Shown here: positions 7,895-17,110 of the stretch, piece by piece | How positions within the stretch are numbered: the first letter of the stretch is position 1 | How the letters are laid out: the number at the start of each line of letters is the position of its first letter | Assembly (NCBI GenBank): GCA_050697155.1 | Contig: JBOGZD010000061.1 | Coordinates: forward strand, 1-18,136 | DNA from: JBOGZD01 sp050697155 | GTDB lineage: Bacteria > Actinomycetota > Thermoleophilia > Solirubrobacterales > 70-9 | DNA: 18,136 nt | Direction: 5' to 3' | Notes under the pieces: model-generated | The model's database searches: none | Seen by the model: only the letters and a program-made list of their open reading frames with translations | What the model was told of the DNA's origin: nothing | Position numbers and translations under genes: made by a program

Positions 7895-7925
7895 ACTACC
7901 CATCTCCGATGGTGTGTAGTAGTAC
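7895..7925 (-). promoter_or_regulatory. Candidate BlaI operator and promoter region, copy 1
   Basis: This site lies 34-64 bases upstream of the first gene of the BlaI-M56 operon. It contains the shared 18-bp pattern CTCCGATG-N5-TAGTA (7904-7921). It also holds an imperfect inverted repeat, ACTACCCATC (7895-7904) facing GATGG-TGT-GTAGT (7908-7920), and the tandem GTAGTAGTAC (7916-7925). GTAGTA/TACTAC is the half-site reported for mycobacterial BlaI. Binding is inferred from position, symmetry and recurrence. On the - strand a TAGTCT hexamer just downstream could serve as a -10 box. Confidence 0.5.
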
Positions 7926-7974
7926 ATCCATCACACAACGGTCGCCTTGTCGGTGGGTGTGCGGGCAGTCGTCG

Positions 7975-8601
7975 CTAGCGCTGCGGGCGCTGCGCGCCTC
8001 CGGTCAGGGAGCCGACCACCTTCCCCGTCTTCGCCGCGCGCGCCCCGGCGTCGAGTTGCTCCTCGGTGACGACGCCGATCACGTGGCCGACGACGCGTCC
8101 GCGTCTGCTGACGAAGTAGGTCTCGGGAATGCCCGTCGCGCCGTACGCCTGCGCCGTCGCCTTGTCGGGCTCGCGGACGTTCGGGTAGCGGATATCGAAC
8201 TCCTCGATGAAGTCGAGAGCGTCGTCGGTCACGTCCTGCATGTTGAGGCCGAGGTAGAGCACGCCGCGCGGACCGTGCTCGCGCCAGCCGGTGGCGAGGA
8301 TCGGCGCCTCCTCGCGGCAGGGAATGCACCACGAGGCCCAGAAGTTGAGCACGAACGGCGTCCCGCGGAGCTCGGCCAGCGAGAGGCGGTCGTCGGCGAG
8401 CGCCGGCTCGAGCTCGCGGCCGAGGCCTCTGGGCAGCTTGCCCCGTGTCAGGACCTCGAGCTCGAACTCGGGAGCGAGCGGCGCCTCCCCCTTGGCGAGG
8501 TCCGCGTCGATGGTCGTGTCGGCGCCCTCGCTCAGGAGCCCGTAGGCGAGGAGCGAGAGGACCGCCGCCACCGCGACCAGCGAGAGGAGGCGGGTCAGCA
8601 T
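7975..8601 (-). CDS. TlpA/ResA-like membrane-anchored thiol-disulfide oxidoreductase
   Basis: A 208-residue thioredoxin-fold protein acting outside the cytoplasmic membrane, predicted to reduce or exchange disulfides in envelope proteins. The N-terminus is an uncleaved anchor or signal (residues 4-23). The redoxin domain (about 44-195) has the active site WCIPC (Cys92, Cys95) in FVLNFWASWCIPCREEAP. It also has the cis-proline loop GIPETYFV (Pro159) and the family's central insert around VLYLGLNMQDV. WCxPC with this insert places it with ResA/CcmG/TlpA, which often serve cytochrome c or copper-site (Sco/CuA) maturation. No ccdA or cytochrome biogenesis gene is in the window. Start ATG 8601 sits right behind a CGGGG repeat and lacks a clean Shine-Dalgarno. 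Confidence 0.93.
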   Translation of the reverse strand: MLTRLLSLVAVAAVLSLLAYGLLSEGADTTIDADLAKGEAPLAPEFELEVLTRGKLPRGLGRELEPALADDRLSLAELRGTPFVLNFWASWCIPCREEAPILATGWREHGPRGVLYLGLNMQDVTDDALDFIEEFDIRYPNVREPDKATAQAYGATGIPETYFVSRRGRVVGHVIGVVTEEQLDAGARAAKTGKVVGSLTGGAQRPQR

Positions 8602-8605
8602 GCTT

Positions 8606-8625
8606 CCCCGCCCCGCCCCGCCCCG
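8606..8625. repeat. Four perfect tandem copies of CCCCG
   Basis: The pentamer CCCCG is repeated four times without change. It ends 4 bases before the tlpA start codon on the coding strand, where it reads CGGGG and occupies the normal ribosome-binding position. Such tracts are prone to length change by slippage and could affect translation. Confidence 0.85.
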
Positions 8626-8670
8626 GCTCCCGCGTCCGTGCTCACGTCGGCTGAGTCCGGGCGGGGCAAC

Positions 8671-8688
8671 CTCCTATGCAGTGTAGTA
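8671..8688. promoter_or_regulatory. Candidate BlaI operator, copy 2 (tlpA / Asp-box lipoprotein)
   Basis: CTCCTATG-N5-TAGTA, the second copy of the shared 18-bp pattern, lies in the divergent space between tlpA (start 8601, 70 bases away) and the beta-propeller lipoprotein (probable start 8698). It contains a GTAGTA half-site (8683-8688). TAGTAT at 8684-8689 could also be a -10 box for the + strand gene. Confidence 0.45.
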
Positions 8689-8697
8689 TCGGGGCCT

Positions 8698-9567
8698 CTG
8701 ACGAGCCTCCGCGTCAAGCTCGGGTACCTGCGCCCGCTGGCCGTCGCGGCGATCGCCTCGCTGTGGCTGGCCGCCTGCGGTGAGGAGAACGGGGACGGCG
8801 CCACGGGCGCCGGCGGCGAGGGCCTGGTCCATGTCCACGGGCTCGGGGTCAACCCCGCGGACGGCGCCCTGTTCATCGCCACCCACACCGGCCTCTTCAG
8901 CTCGCCCGATGGCGCGAGCAGCGCCGAGCGGGTCGACGAGCAGTTCCAGGACACGATGGGCTTCACCGTCGTCGGCCCCGACCACTTCCTGGCCTCCGGC
9001 CACCCCGCTCCGGGCGAGGACCGCCCGCCCAACCTCGGCCTGATCGAATCGACCGACGGCGGACGGAGCTGGAGGGAGGTCTCGCTCGCCGGCGAGGCCG
9101 ACTTTCACGTTCTGCGCTTCGCCCACGACCGCGTCTACGCCTACAACAGCCTCGCCGGCGAGCTGATGCTGAGCGACGACGGCGGCGGGAGCTGGACCGG
9201 GCGTCGTCCACCCGCACCGGTGATCGACCTGGCGGTCGATCCCGACGATCCCGAGCGCATCCTCGCCTCGACCGAGGCGGGCCTCGCCCTCGGCGAGGAT
9301 GACGGGCGCCGCTGGCGCCGGCTGCCCGGCGACGTCGGGCTCCTGGCCTGGCCGGAGCCCCGTCGCCTCTACCTGGTCAACGCCAGCGGCGAGGTCCAGG
9401 TGAGCGAGGACGGCGGCGGGCGGTGGGGGCCCGTCGGCGACATCGGCGGGCAGCCGGCGGCGTTGGCCGCGGTTGGGGCGCGGGAGCTCTACGCCGCCCT
9501 CGCCGACGGCACCGTGCTCCGGTCAACGGACGGCGGCGCCTCGTGGGAGGTTCGCTCCTCCCCTTGA
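8698..9567 (+). CDS. Asp-box (BNR/sortilin-like) beta-propeller lipoprotein
   Basis: A lipoprotein of about 289 residues with a beta-propeller built from sialidase-type Asp-box repeats. Repeats with the S-x-D-G-G-x-x-W pattern are STDGGRSW, SDDGGGSW, SEDGGGRW and STDGGASW, and a weaker one is SPDGASS. The N-terminus is a lipoprotein signal (LAVAAIASLWLAAC) with the lipidated Cys encoded at 8776. The start is unclear: there is no ATG, GTG or TTG between the motif at 8671 and the signal peptide. CTG 8698 gives a well-shaped signal (Cys27), while GTG 8638 would place the regulatory motif inside the gene. Similar proteins are annotated as F510_1955-type 'glycosylhydrolases', but no catalytic residues of a glycosidase are evident. 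The VHVHGLGVNPADG opening is typical of that group. It is divergent from tlpA. Confidence 0.85.
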   Translation: MTSLRVKLGYLRPLAVAAIASLWLAACGEENGDGATGAGGEGLVHVHGLGVNPADGALFIATHTGLFSSPDGASSAERVDEQFQDTMGFTVVGPDHFLASGHPAPGEDRPPNLGLIESTDGGRSWREVSLAGEADFHVLRFAHDRVYAYNSLAGELMLSDDGGGSWTGRRPPAPVIDLAVDPDDPERILASTEAGLALGEDDGRRWRRLPGDVGLLAWPEPRRLYLVNASGEVQVSEDGGGRWGPVGDIGGQPAALAAVGARELYAALADGTVLRSTDGGASWEVRSSP

Positions 9568-9591
9568 CCGCGGCGGATCACCGAGTCCGGC

Positions 9592-12360
<2,769 letters not shown>

Positions 12361-12366
12361 CGTGCC

Positions 12367-12373
12367 TCCTTCG
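12367..12373 (-). promoter_or_regulatory. Ribosome binding site of the copper ATPase
   Basis: CCTCCTT on the + strand reads AAGGAGG on the coding strand, 6 bases before the ATG at 12360. It confirms that the N-terminal membrane and cupredoxin extension belongs to the translated protein. Confidence 0.75.
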
Positions 12374-12435
12374 ACCCGTCGCGCGGCCAGAGGATCTCAG
12401 CCGGATCGCAGGCCGCGCGTGAATCGCGCGTCGTC

Positions 12436-12453
12436 GTCCTATGGTCAATAGTA
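12436..12453. promoter_or_regulatory. Candidate BlaI operator, copy 3 (copA / lgt)
   Basis: GTCCTATG-N5-TAGTA is the third copy of the shared 18-bp pattern. It lies in the divergent space between copA (start 12360, 76 bases away) and lgt (start 12490, 37 bases away). It includes the symmetric CTAT-N5-ATAG (12439-12451). The stretch is visibly AT-richer than its surroundings, as expected for overlapping promoters. Confidence 0.45.
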
Positions 12454-12489
12454 GATAGCGCCCTCCGCTCGCGCGCGACTCGCTCACCC

Positions 12490-13299
12490 GTGGCCACCAT
12501 CACCATCACCATCGATCCCGAGATCACCCTCGGCCCGCTGACGGTCACCTGGCACGGGCTGATGATCGCGGTCGGCGTCGTCGCCGGCGGCTGGATGGCC
12601 ACCGTCTACGCGCGCGAGCGAGGGCTGGAGCGCGAGCGGGTCGTCGACCTGATCGCGATCGTCGCCGTCGCCGGGATCCTCGGCGCACGGCTCTTCTACC
12701 TTGCCGAGCACGGGGAGCTCCTGCGACCGAGCCAGTGGCTCGGGACATTCGGCTTCTCCATCTACGGCGCGGTGATCCTCGGGCCACTGGCGGCGGTCGC
12801 CTACCTGCGTTGGCGAGGGCTCGGCATCCGCTACCTGGACGCGCTCGCCGCCGGGTTTCCGCTCGGGTTGCTGGTCGGGCGGGTCGGCGACCTGATCAAC
12901 GGCGAGCACTTCGGGCCCGCGTCGGACCTTCCCTGGGCGCTTCGCTACACCCACCCCGACGCCCTGACGCCGAGCCCGGACGTCGCCTACCACCCCGGCG
13001 GCCTCTACGAGATGGCCCTCGGGCTGGCGATGCTGGCCGTGATCTGGCCGCTTCGCCACCGCTTCCGGCGCCCCGGGCTGCTGTTCTGGGCGGTGATCGC
13101 GCTCTACAGCGCCGGGCGCTTCGCGATGTTCTTCTATCGCTCGGACAGCGACCAGGTCGCCCTCGGCCTCAACGGCGCCCAGTGGACCAGCCTCGCGCTG
13201 CTCGCGCTCGCCGTCCTCGCCGTCTGGCTCATCTTGCGCCGCACCCGAACGGCAGTGGAAGCCGGCACCCTCGCGGGCCGACCGGCCGCCGGCTCATGA
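12490..13299 (+). CDS. lgt: Prolipoprotein diacylglyceryl transferase
   Basis: A 269-residue membrane enzyme that transfers diacylglycerol from phosphatidylglycerol to the lipobox cysteine of prolipoproteins, the first step of lipoprotein maturation. GTG 12490 starts at IDPEITLGPLTVTWHGLMIAVG, the usual beginning of Lgt. The signature GRVGDLINGEHFG (residues 130-142) carries Arg131 and Glu139. The residue matching the E. coli essential Asn146 is Asp133 or Asp134 here (GxGD rather than GxGN), a variant to note. HPGGLYEM (168-175) is the second conserved block. About seven hydrophobic segments fit the family. It shares a four-base ATGA overlap with the sortase gene. At least two lipoproteins with a clear LAAC lipobox are encoded in this window. 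Confidence 0.93.
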   Translation: MATITITIDPEITLGPLTVTWHGLMIAVGVVAGGWMATVYARERGLERERVVDLIAIVAVAGILGARLFYLAEHGELLRPSQWLGTFGFSIYGAVILGPLAAVAYLRWRGLGIRYLDALAAGFPLGLLVGRVGDLINGEHFGPASDLPWALRYTHPDALTPSPDVAYHPGGLYEMALGLAMLAVIWPLRHRFRRPGLLFWAVIALYSAGRFAMFFYRSDSDQVALGLNGAQWTSLALLALAVLAVWLILRRTRTAVEAGTLAGRPAAGS

Positions 13300-14108
13300 G
13301 CCGGATCGCCCGGATCGCCTCTACGGCGCTCGTCACCGCCGGGCTGGTCGTGCTGCTCGACGTCGGGATCACGCTGGCTTGGGGAGAGCCGGTCTCGACC
13401 CTCCGGGGCTGGCTTGGACAACGCGAGGCCAGCCGGGAGCTCGAGCGCCTGGAGCGCGAGTTCCGCCCGGCCTCGGATGCTCCCCTCGATCGCCGCGAGA
13501 TCGGCCGCTCTGCCGATCGCCTCGCCCGCGAGGCCGAGCGGGGTGAGGCGATCGGCCGGCTGACGATCGCCGCGATCGACCTCAACATCGTGGTCGTGGA
13601 GGGCACCGATACCGAGAGCCTGCGGAAGGGCCCCGGCCACTACCCCGAGACCGCGTTCCCCGGCCACCCGGGAACCGTCGCCGTCGCCGGCCATCGCACC
13701 ACCTACCTGGCCCCGTTTCGGCACATCGACGAGCTCGGCCGCGGCGATGAGGTGACGCTGGAGATGCCGTATGCCACGTTCACCTACCGGTTCGAGAATC
13801 AGCGCATCGTCGATCCCTCGCAGGTTGGGGTCGTCCGCGACGTGGACCACGATCGCCTCGTCCTCACCGCCTGCCACCCGCTCTACAGCGCGGCGCAACG
13901 GATCGTCGTCTTCGCGCGCCTCGTCGATGTCGCGCCGCCCACCGGAGTCGGGGGCGACAGTTCCGCCGGTCCGGCAAGACGGACCGCGGAGGAGATCGAA
14001 CCCCCCGGTCCCGGCCCTGCGCTGGCCGGGATCGGCGGACTCGCGGGGATCGCGGCGCTGATGTGGTTCTTCGGCGGGGGTCGGCGGGCGTTTCCACCGC
14101 CCGTGTAG
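13296..14108 (+). CDS. Sortase (class E-like cysteine transpeptidase) with two membrane anchors
   Basis: A 270-residue sortase that cleaves a C-terminal sorting signal and links the protein to the cell wall or another protein. It has an N-terminal membrane segment (about residues 8-29), a charged helical linker (41-86) and the sortase barrel (about 87-212). Catalytic residues are His133 (AGHRTT), Cys193 (LTACHP) and Arg202 (AQRIVV). After a Pro/Gly-rich linker there is a second membrane segment (244-259) and a short basic tail, so both ends are anchored. No protein with an LPxTG-like sorting signal is visible in the window. Coupling to lgt by an ATGA overlap puts two envelope-processing enzymes in one operon. 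The subclass is tentative. Confidence 0.92.
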   Translation: MSRIARIASTALVTAGLVVLLDVGITLAWGEPVSTLRGWLGQREASRELERLEREFRPASDAPLDRREIGRSADRLAREAERGEAIGRLTIAAIDLNIVVVEGTDTESLRKGPGHYPETAFPGHPGTVAVAGHRTTYLAPFRHIDELGRGDEVTLEMPYATFTYRFENQRIVDPSQVGVVRDVDHDRLVLTACHPLYSAAQRIVVFARLVDVAPPTGVGGDSSAGPARRTAEEIEPPGPGPALAGIGGLAGIAALMWFFGGGRRAFPPPV

Positions 14109-14138
14109 CTGCTTCCCGGCGCTTACATCTGCCGAGAT

Positions 14139-14154
14139 GACGCCGGCCGGCGTC
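14139..14154. terminator. 16-bp perfect palindrome after the sortase gene
   Basis: GACGCCGGCCGGCGTC is a perfect inverted repeat 31 bases after the sortase stop. It lacks a T-tract. It may form a terminator hairpin for the lgt-sortase transcript or be a protein-binding site. Confidence 0.3.
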
Positions 14155-14216
14155 GCGCCCTGGCATGCGCTCGACGTGATGGCCACGCTGCACCTTGAGT
14201 CGCGGTGGCTTCCTAA

Positions 14217-14615
14217 CTACTTCCGGGCCGGCGGCTGGGTTGTAGGGCGCGTACGCTGCGGTCGCGTGGCCCCGCCCGCCCCCGCCAGCGTGGCTGCCGC
14301 GAGAGCGGCGGCGGAGACGATCCCCGTGAGGCCGATCGCCCCGCCGAGGGCGATCGATCCTGCGGTGAGCCCGAGCATGAGGCGGTTGCGGCTGAGGAGG
14401 CCGAGCGCAACCGCTCCGCCCCAGATGGCGCCCGCCCCCCAGGCCGCCCTCCTACAAGCCCGCACAGGCGGCCATGTTCCCGCTGCTGGCCCGCGCTGCT
14501 GGCGCTGGAGCGAGAGGCCTTCGTCGAGGCCGTCACTGGCCTCCCGCACAGCAAGCGAGCCGCCGACGCCCCAGCCGCTGAGAGGCTGGCAGGGGTCGCG
14601 TGACCTCGACGCCAC
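14217..14615 (-). CDS. Hypothetical membrane protein, possibly truncated
   Basis: A 132-residue frame whose second half looks genuinely coding. Two hydrophobic helices (AIWGGAVALGLLSRNRLMLG and the following SIALGGAIGLTGIVSAAALA) are followed by a basic, Pro/Thr-rich tail ending in TTQPPARK. Third codon positions there are GC-rich, like the neighbouring genes. The first half (from about 14450 to 14615) is Arg/Ser/Gly-rich with no recognisable structure and may not be translated. I do not recognise the protein. It may be the 3' remnant of a larger membrane protein gene. Confidence 0.3.
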   Translation of the reverse strand: MASRSRDPCQPLSGWGVGGSLAVREASDGLDEGLSLQRQQRGPAAGTWPPVRACRRAAWGAGAIWGGAVALGLLSRNRLMLGLTAGSIALGGAIGLTGIVSAAALAAATLAGAGGATRPQRTRPTTQPPARK

Positions 14616-14837
14616 GGAAGTACTCGAGAGCCGGTAGTGGTAGGCGCAGCGCGTTGGCCGCCAGCCCCTCGCCCTTCGCGAGCGCGCCGGCGCCAGTCTC
14701 GGGGTCGTCCGGTCCTGTGCCGCGGCGGCCGCGCCTCAGATTGACCGACGAAACCCCGAGGAGACCAATCGGCTGAGGGCACCCGTCGGAGCGACGTCGG
14801 TTGTTCTGACGGAACGGCGACCGACCGGCGCGCGGCT

Positions 14838-14861
14838 TCGGACAGCCTCGCCGCTGTCCGA
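14838..14861. promoter_or_regulatory. Perfect 9-bp inverted repeat in the DJ-1 gene leader
   Basis: TCGGACAGC (14838-14846) and GCTGTCCGA (14853-14861) are exact reverse complements around a 6-base loop. The repeat ends 32 bases before the ATG of the DJ-1/PfpI gene and 16 bases before its AAGGAG. It could be a repressor operator or a leader hairpin. Confidence 0.5.
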
Positions 14862-14893
14862 GTTGCAGCGGGGTGGGAAGGAGTCAGAGACCG

Positions 14894-15529
14894 ATGGAAC
14901 GCAACGACGTCGCGACGAGCGCTGACCAACCCGCAGGGGAGCCCCGCCGTATCGGGATCTTCCTGTTCGATGTGATGGAGGAGATCGACGCGGTCGGGCC
15001 ATGGGAGGTCTTCGCCTGGTGGACCCATCACTATCCGGACGACGGGTGGGAGGTGACGACCTTCTCTGCGGACGGAACGCCGGTGACCTGTGAGAAGACG
15101 CTCGTCGTCCATCCCCATCACAGCATTGCGAGCGTGCCGGCGCTCGACGTCCTGGTCCACCCCGGTGGCGATGGGACCATTGCGATGCTCGAGGACGAAG
15201 CGCACCTCGGTTGGTTACGGGAGCAGAAGAGCCGGGTGACGCTGATGACCAGCGTCTGCACGGGTTCCACCGTCCTCGCGGCCGCCGGGCTCCTGCGTGG
15301 CCGCCCGGCGACCAGCAACCGCAACAGCCTCGATCACATGAAATCGATCGACGGGACGATCGAACTGCGCCCCGGAGCGCGCTTCGTCGACGACGGCGAC
15401 GTCATCACCGCGGCGGGTCTTTCCGCCGGCATCGACATGGCGCTGCACGTCGTCGGCCGCCTCGCCAGCCCGGAACGCGCGCGTGAAGTCCGTGAGGGCA
15501 TCGAGTACGCCCCCGACCCACCGCACTGA
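14894..15529 (+). CDS. DJ-1/PfpI family protein (isonitrile hydratase-like)
   Basis: A 211-residue protein of the class I glutamine-amidotransferase-like superfamily. The start is ATG 14894 with AAGGAG 10 bases upstream. The Rossmann-like fold begins at residue 19 (RRIGIFLFDVMEEIDAVGPWEVF). The nucleophile elbow is SVCTGS with Cys122-Thr123. Asp32 in EEIDAVGPWE corresponds to the acidic residue next to the cysteine in cyclohexyl-isocyanide (isonitrile) hydratases. The block ATSNRNSLDHM and the end ITAAGLSAGIDMALHVVGRL also fit that subgroup and the N-terminal domains of GATase-AraC regulators. There is no C-terminal AraC domain. The substrate is uncertain; related proteins include proteases, chaperone-like and hydratase members. 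It is preceded by a perfect inverted repeat that may be an operator. Confidence 0.88.
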   Translation: MERNDVATSADQPAGEPRRIGIFLFDVMEEIDAVGPWEVFAWWTHHYPDDGWEVTTFSADGTPVTCEKTLVVHPHHSIASVPALDVLVHPGGDGTIAMLEDEAHLGWLREQKSRVTLMTSVCTGSTVLAAAGLLRGRPATSNRNSLDHMKSIDGTIELRPGARFVDDGDVITAAGLSAGIDMALHVVGRLASPERAREVREGIEYAPDPPH

Positions 15530-15540
15530 ACGACGCCGGC

Positions 15541-15560
15541 GGCGGGAGGGATCCTCCGCC
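15541..15560 (+). terminator. GC-rich hairpin after the DJ-1 gene
   Basis: GGCGGGAGG (15541-15549), a GAT loop and CCTCCGCC (15553-15560) can pair with one bulged base, 11 bases after the stop at 15529. No T-tract follows, so terminator function is tentative. Confidence 0.35.
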
Positions 15561-15658
15561 TGGCGCGAGCAGGCGATCACAGCTCAAAGCGCTCTCGCTC
15601 AAGCACGCGATCGAGCTCTCGCGGCTGGGACCAAGACACGCGAGATACTGGGCAGGCG

Positions 15659-16071
15659 ATGTCTGACGAGATCGTCGAGATCGTGCGACGGGTCGTCGAT
15701 GCCACCAACCGAGGGACCCAGGCGCCTTCGTCGCCGCTCTTAGCCCTGACGTTGAATGGGAGGACAACCTGTTCTGGACAGAGGGCGGTCGCACCTATCG
15801 CGGAGCCGCGGAGGTGCGAGAGTGGCTGAACGAGGTTTGGGAGCCTTGGGAGACCCTCCACATGGAGGCCCTGGAGATCACCCCTGCCCGCTGTGACGGC
15901 CGTCTCGTTGTCGGGTTCGAGCTCACGGCACGCGGCAAGGAAAGCGGCGCGGAGACCCGGGCTCGCTTCTGGACGGTCTTGCAAATTGCGGATGGAAAGA
16001 TCCAGACCCGGCAGACGTTCCGTGACAGAGCCCAGGCACTCGAAGCCGCCGGGCTTAGCCCGAAGCGCTAG
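15659..16071 (+). pseudogene. NTF2/SnoaL-like protein, one frameshift
   Basis: A small protein of the SnoaL/NTF2-like fold, a family that includes cyclases, isomerases and many uncharacterised members. It begins at ATG 15659 (MSDEIVEIVRRVVDATNRG). The frame then breaks at the G run 15713-15715. One extra G gives NRGDPGAFVAALSPDVEWED, and the frame continues through TEGGRTYRGAAEVREWL to FWTVLQIADGKIQTRQTFRDRAQALEAAGL. That is the typical beta-sheet end of the fold, with 'DGKI...' and 'F.D...AL.AAGL'. The restored length is 137 residues, normal for the family. As written, translation from ATG would end early; the GTG at 15814 would give only the last 85 residues. Its 3' end overlaps the convergent WYL regulator gene by 17 bases. 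Confidence 0.8.
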
Positions 16072-17017
16072 CGGCACGACGCAGGCGTTGGGCCAGCGCC
16101 CGTAGATGCTCGATCAGCTCGGGCGGCTCGTGCACCTCGGCGTCGACCCCGAGCATCGCGATCCGCATCGCGAGCCATCCGAGGTCATCGTCGCCGGCGC
16201 GGTACTCGCAGCTATGGGCGTCGATCGGCTCGAACGTTCCCCAGTAGGGCGGCAGGCGGCTCGCCATCTCAGCCGCGGATTCGTGCACGGTGACGCGCGC
16301 CTCGAAGCGGCTCGGGGCGTCCGAGATGCTTCGCTCGACGTAGGCGGAGGCGTCCTTCGCCGGCAACTTGCGCGCCGCGAACGTCGTTCCAGTCGCCGCG
16401 GGCCGGTCGAGGCGGTCGACGCGGAATGTCCGCCAGTCGTCGCGGCGGCGATCCCACGCGACGAGGTACCAGCGGCGCCCCAGGTTGACAAGTGAGTGCG
16501 GTTCGACCTCCCGGCGCGTGTCGCTGCCGTCGCGGCTTCGATAGGCGAAACGAAGGCACTCGGACTCGCGGCATGCCGCCGCGATCACGGTCAGGTGCTG
16601 GGGGTCGACGGTCGGGCCGGTGATGGGGGGCGCGATCGTCGCCGACCCCAGAGCCTGAACGCGGCGGCGCAGGTGCGCCGGCAGGACCTGCTCGAGCTTG
16701 ACGAGAGCGCGGATGGAGGCTTCTTCGATGCCGGTCACAGATGCCCGAGCGGCGGTGCGCAACCCAACCGCGATCGCGATCGCCTCGTCCTCGTCGAGCA
16801 GCAGCGGTGGCATCGCGGTCCCGGCGCGCAGCCGGTAGCCGCCGGCCGGCCCGCTCAGCGACTCGACCGGATAGCCGAGGGCGCGCAGGCGCTCGACATC
16901 GCGCCGGATCGTCCGCCCGGACACCTCGAGCCGCTCCGCCAGCTCGGCGCCCGGCCAGTCCCGGCGTGCTTGGAGCAGCGACAGGAGCTCCAGGAGCCGG
17001 CTCGCGGTCTCGCTCAT
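16055..17017 (-). CDS. WYL-domain (YafY-type) transcriptional regulator
   Basis: A 320-residue regulator. The N-terminal winged helix (residues 5-55; LLELLSLLQARRDWPGAELA followed by LEVSGRTIRRDVERLRALG) is of the DeoR/HTH_11 type. A wing with GPAGGYRL follows. The WYL domain (about 140-225) contains the naming residues in GRRWYLVAWD and the paired RTFRVDRL. A C-terminal WCX region (about 235-315) completes the usual architecture and length. WYL domains in other proteins bind nucleic acid or small ligands; the ligand here is unknown. It is divergent from the VOC gene across 93 bases that contain two inverted repeats, so regulation of itself and the VOC gene is likely by analogy. Confidence 0.94.
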   Translation of the reverse strand: MSETASRLLELLSLLQARRDWPGAELAERLEVSGRTIRRDVERLRALGYPVESLSGPAGGYRLRAGTAMPPLLLDEDEAIAIAVGLRTAARASVTGIEEASIRALVKLEQVLPAHLRRRVQALGSATIAPPITGPTVDPQHLTVIAAACRESECLRFAYRSRDGSDTRREVEPHSLVNLGRRWYLVAWDRRRDDWRTFRVDRLDRPAATGTTFAARKLPAKDASAYVERSISDAPSRFEARVTVHESAAEMASRLPPYWGTFEPIDAHSCEYRAGDDDLGWLAMRIAMLGVDAEVHEPPELIEHLRALAQRLRRAASASG

Positions 17018-17040
17018 ACCGGTTTCATCGTCCCCGACAT

Positions 17041-17087
17041 TGAGGACAGATCCTGACCTAAATATCCCCTAGGGTGCCCGCGGCACC
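17041..17087. promoter_or_regulatory. Divergent control region of the WYL regulator and VOC gene
   Basis: The 93-base space has a near-perfect repeat TGAGGA-CAGA-TCCTGA (17041-17056), an AT-rich TAAATAT (17059-17065) that could be a -10 box for the VOC gene, and the exact inverted repeat GGTGCC-CGC-GGCACC (17073-17087). The latter lies just before the VOC ribosome site (AAGGGAG, 17098-17104). Either repeat could be the WYL regulator's operator. Confidence 0.45.
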
Positions 17088-17110
17088 GGCAAACGAGAAG
17101 GGAGCACCGA

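Larger units (their letters stand above)
14109..14893. other. Gene-poor stretch with fragmentary reading frames
   Basis: About 785 bases between the sortase and the DJ-1 gene hold no complete gene I can recognise. Three short stretches look protein-like: a two-helix membrane tail on the - strand (14217 to about 14450), a + strand run ending at 14603 that reads ALLALEREAFVEAV and onward, and a - strand run near 14590-14760 containing ETGAGALAKGEGLAANALR. None has a convincing start and they partly overlap. The stretch also holds the palindrome at 14139 and the hairpin at 14838. It looks like remnants of decayed or rearranged genes. Confidence 0.5.

Noticed and set aside
7906..7921. The TAGTA pattern as a simple -10 promoter box
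   Set aside because: It explains only the right half. The conserved left half CC(T/G)ATG at fixed spacing and the inverted repeat at copy 1 fit a protein-binding site better, though promoter overlap is not excluded.
7909..8637. N-terminal extension of the Asp-box lipoprotein to 7909
   Set aside because: It would run antisense through the whole tlpA gene and bury the lipoprotein signal peptide internally.
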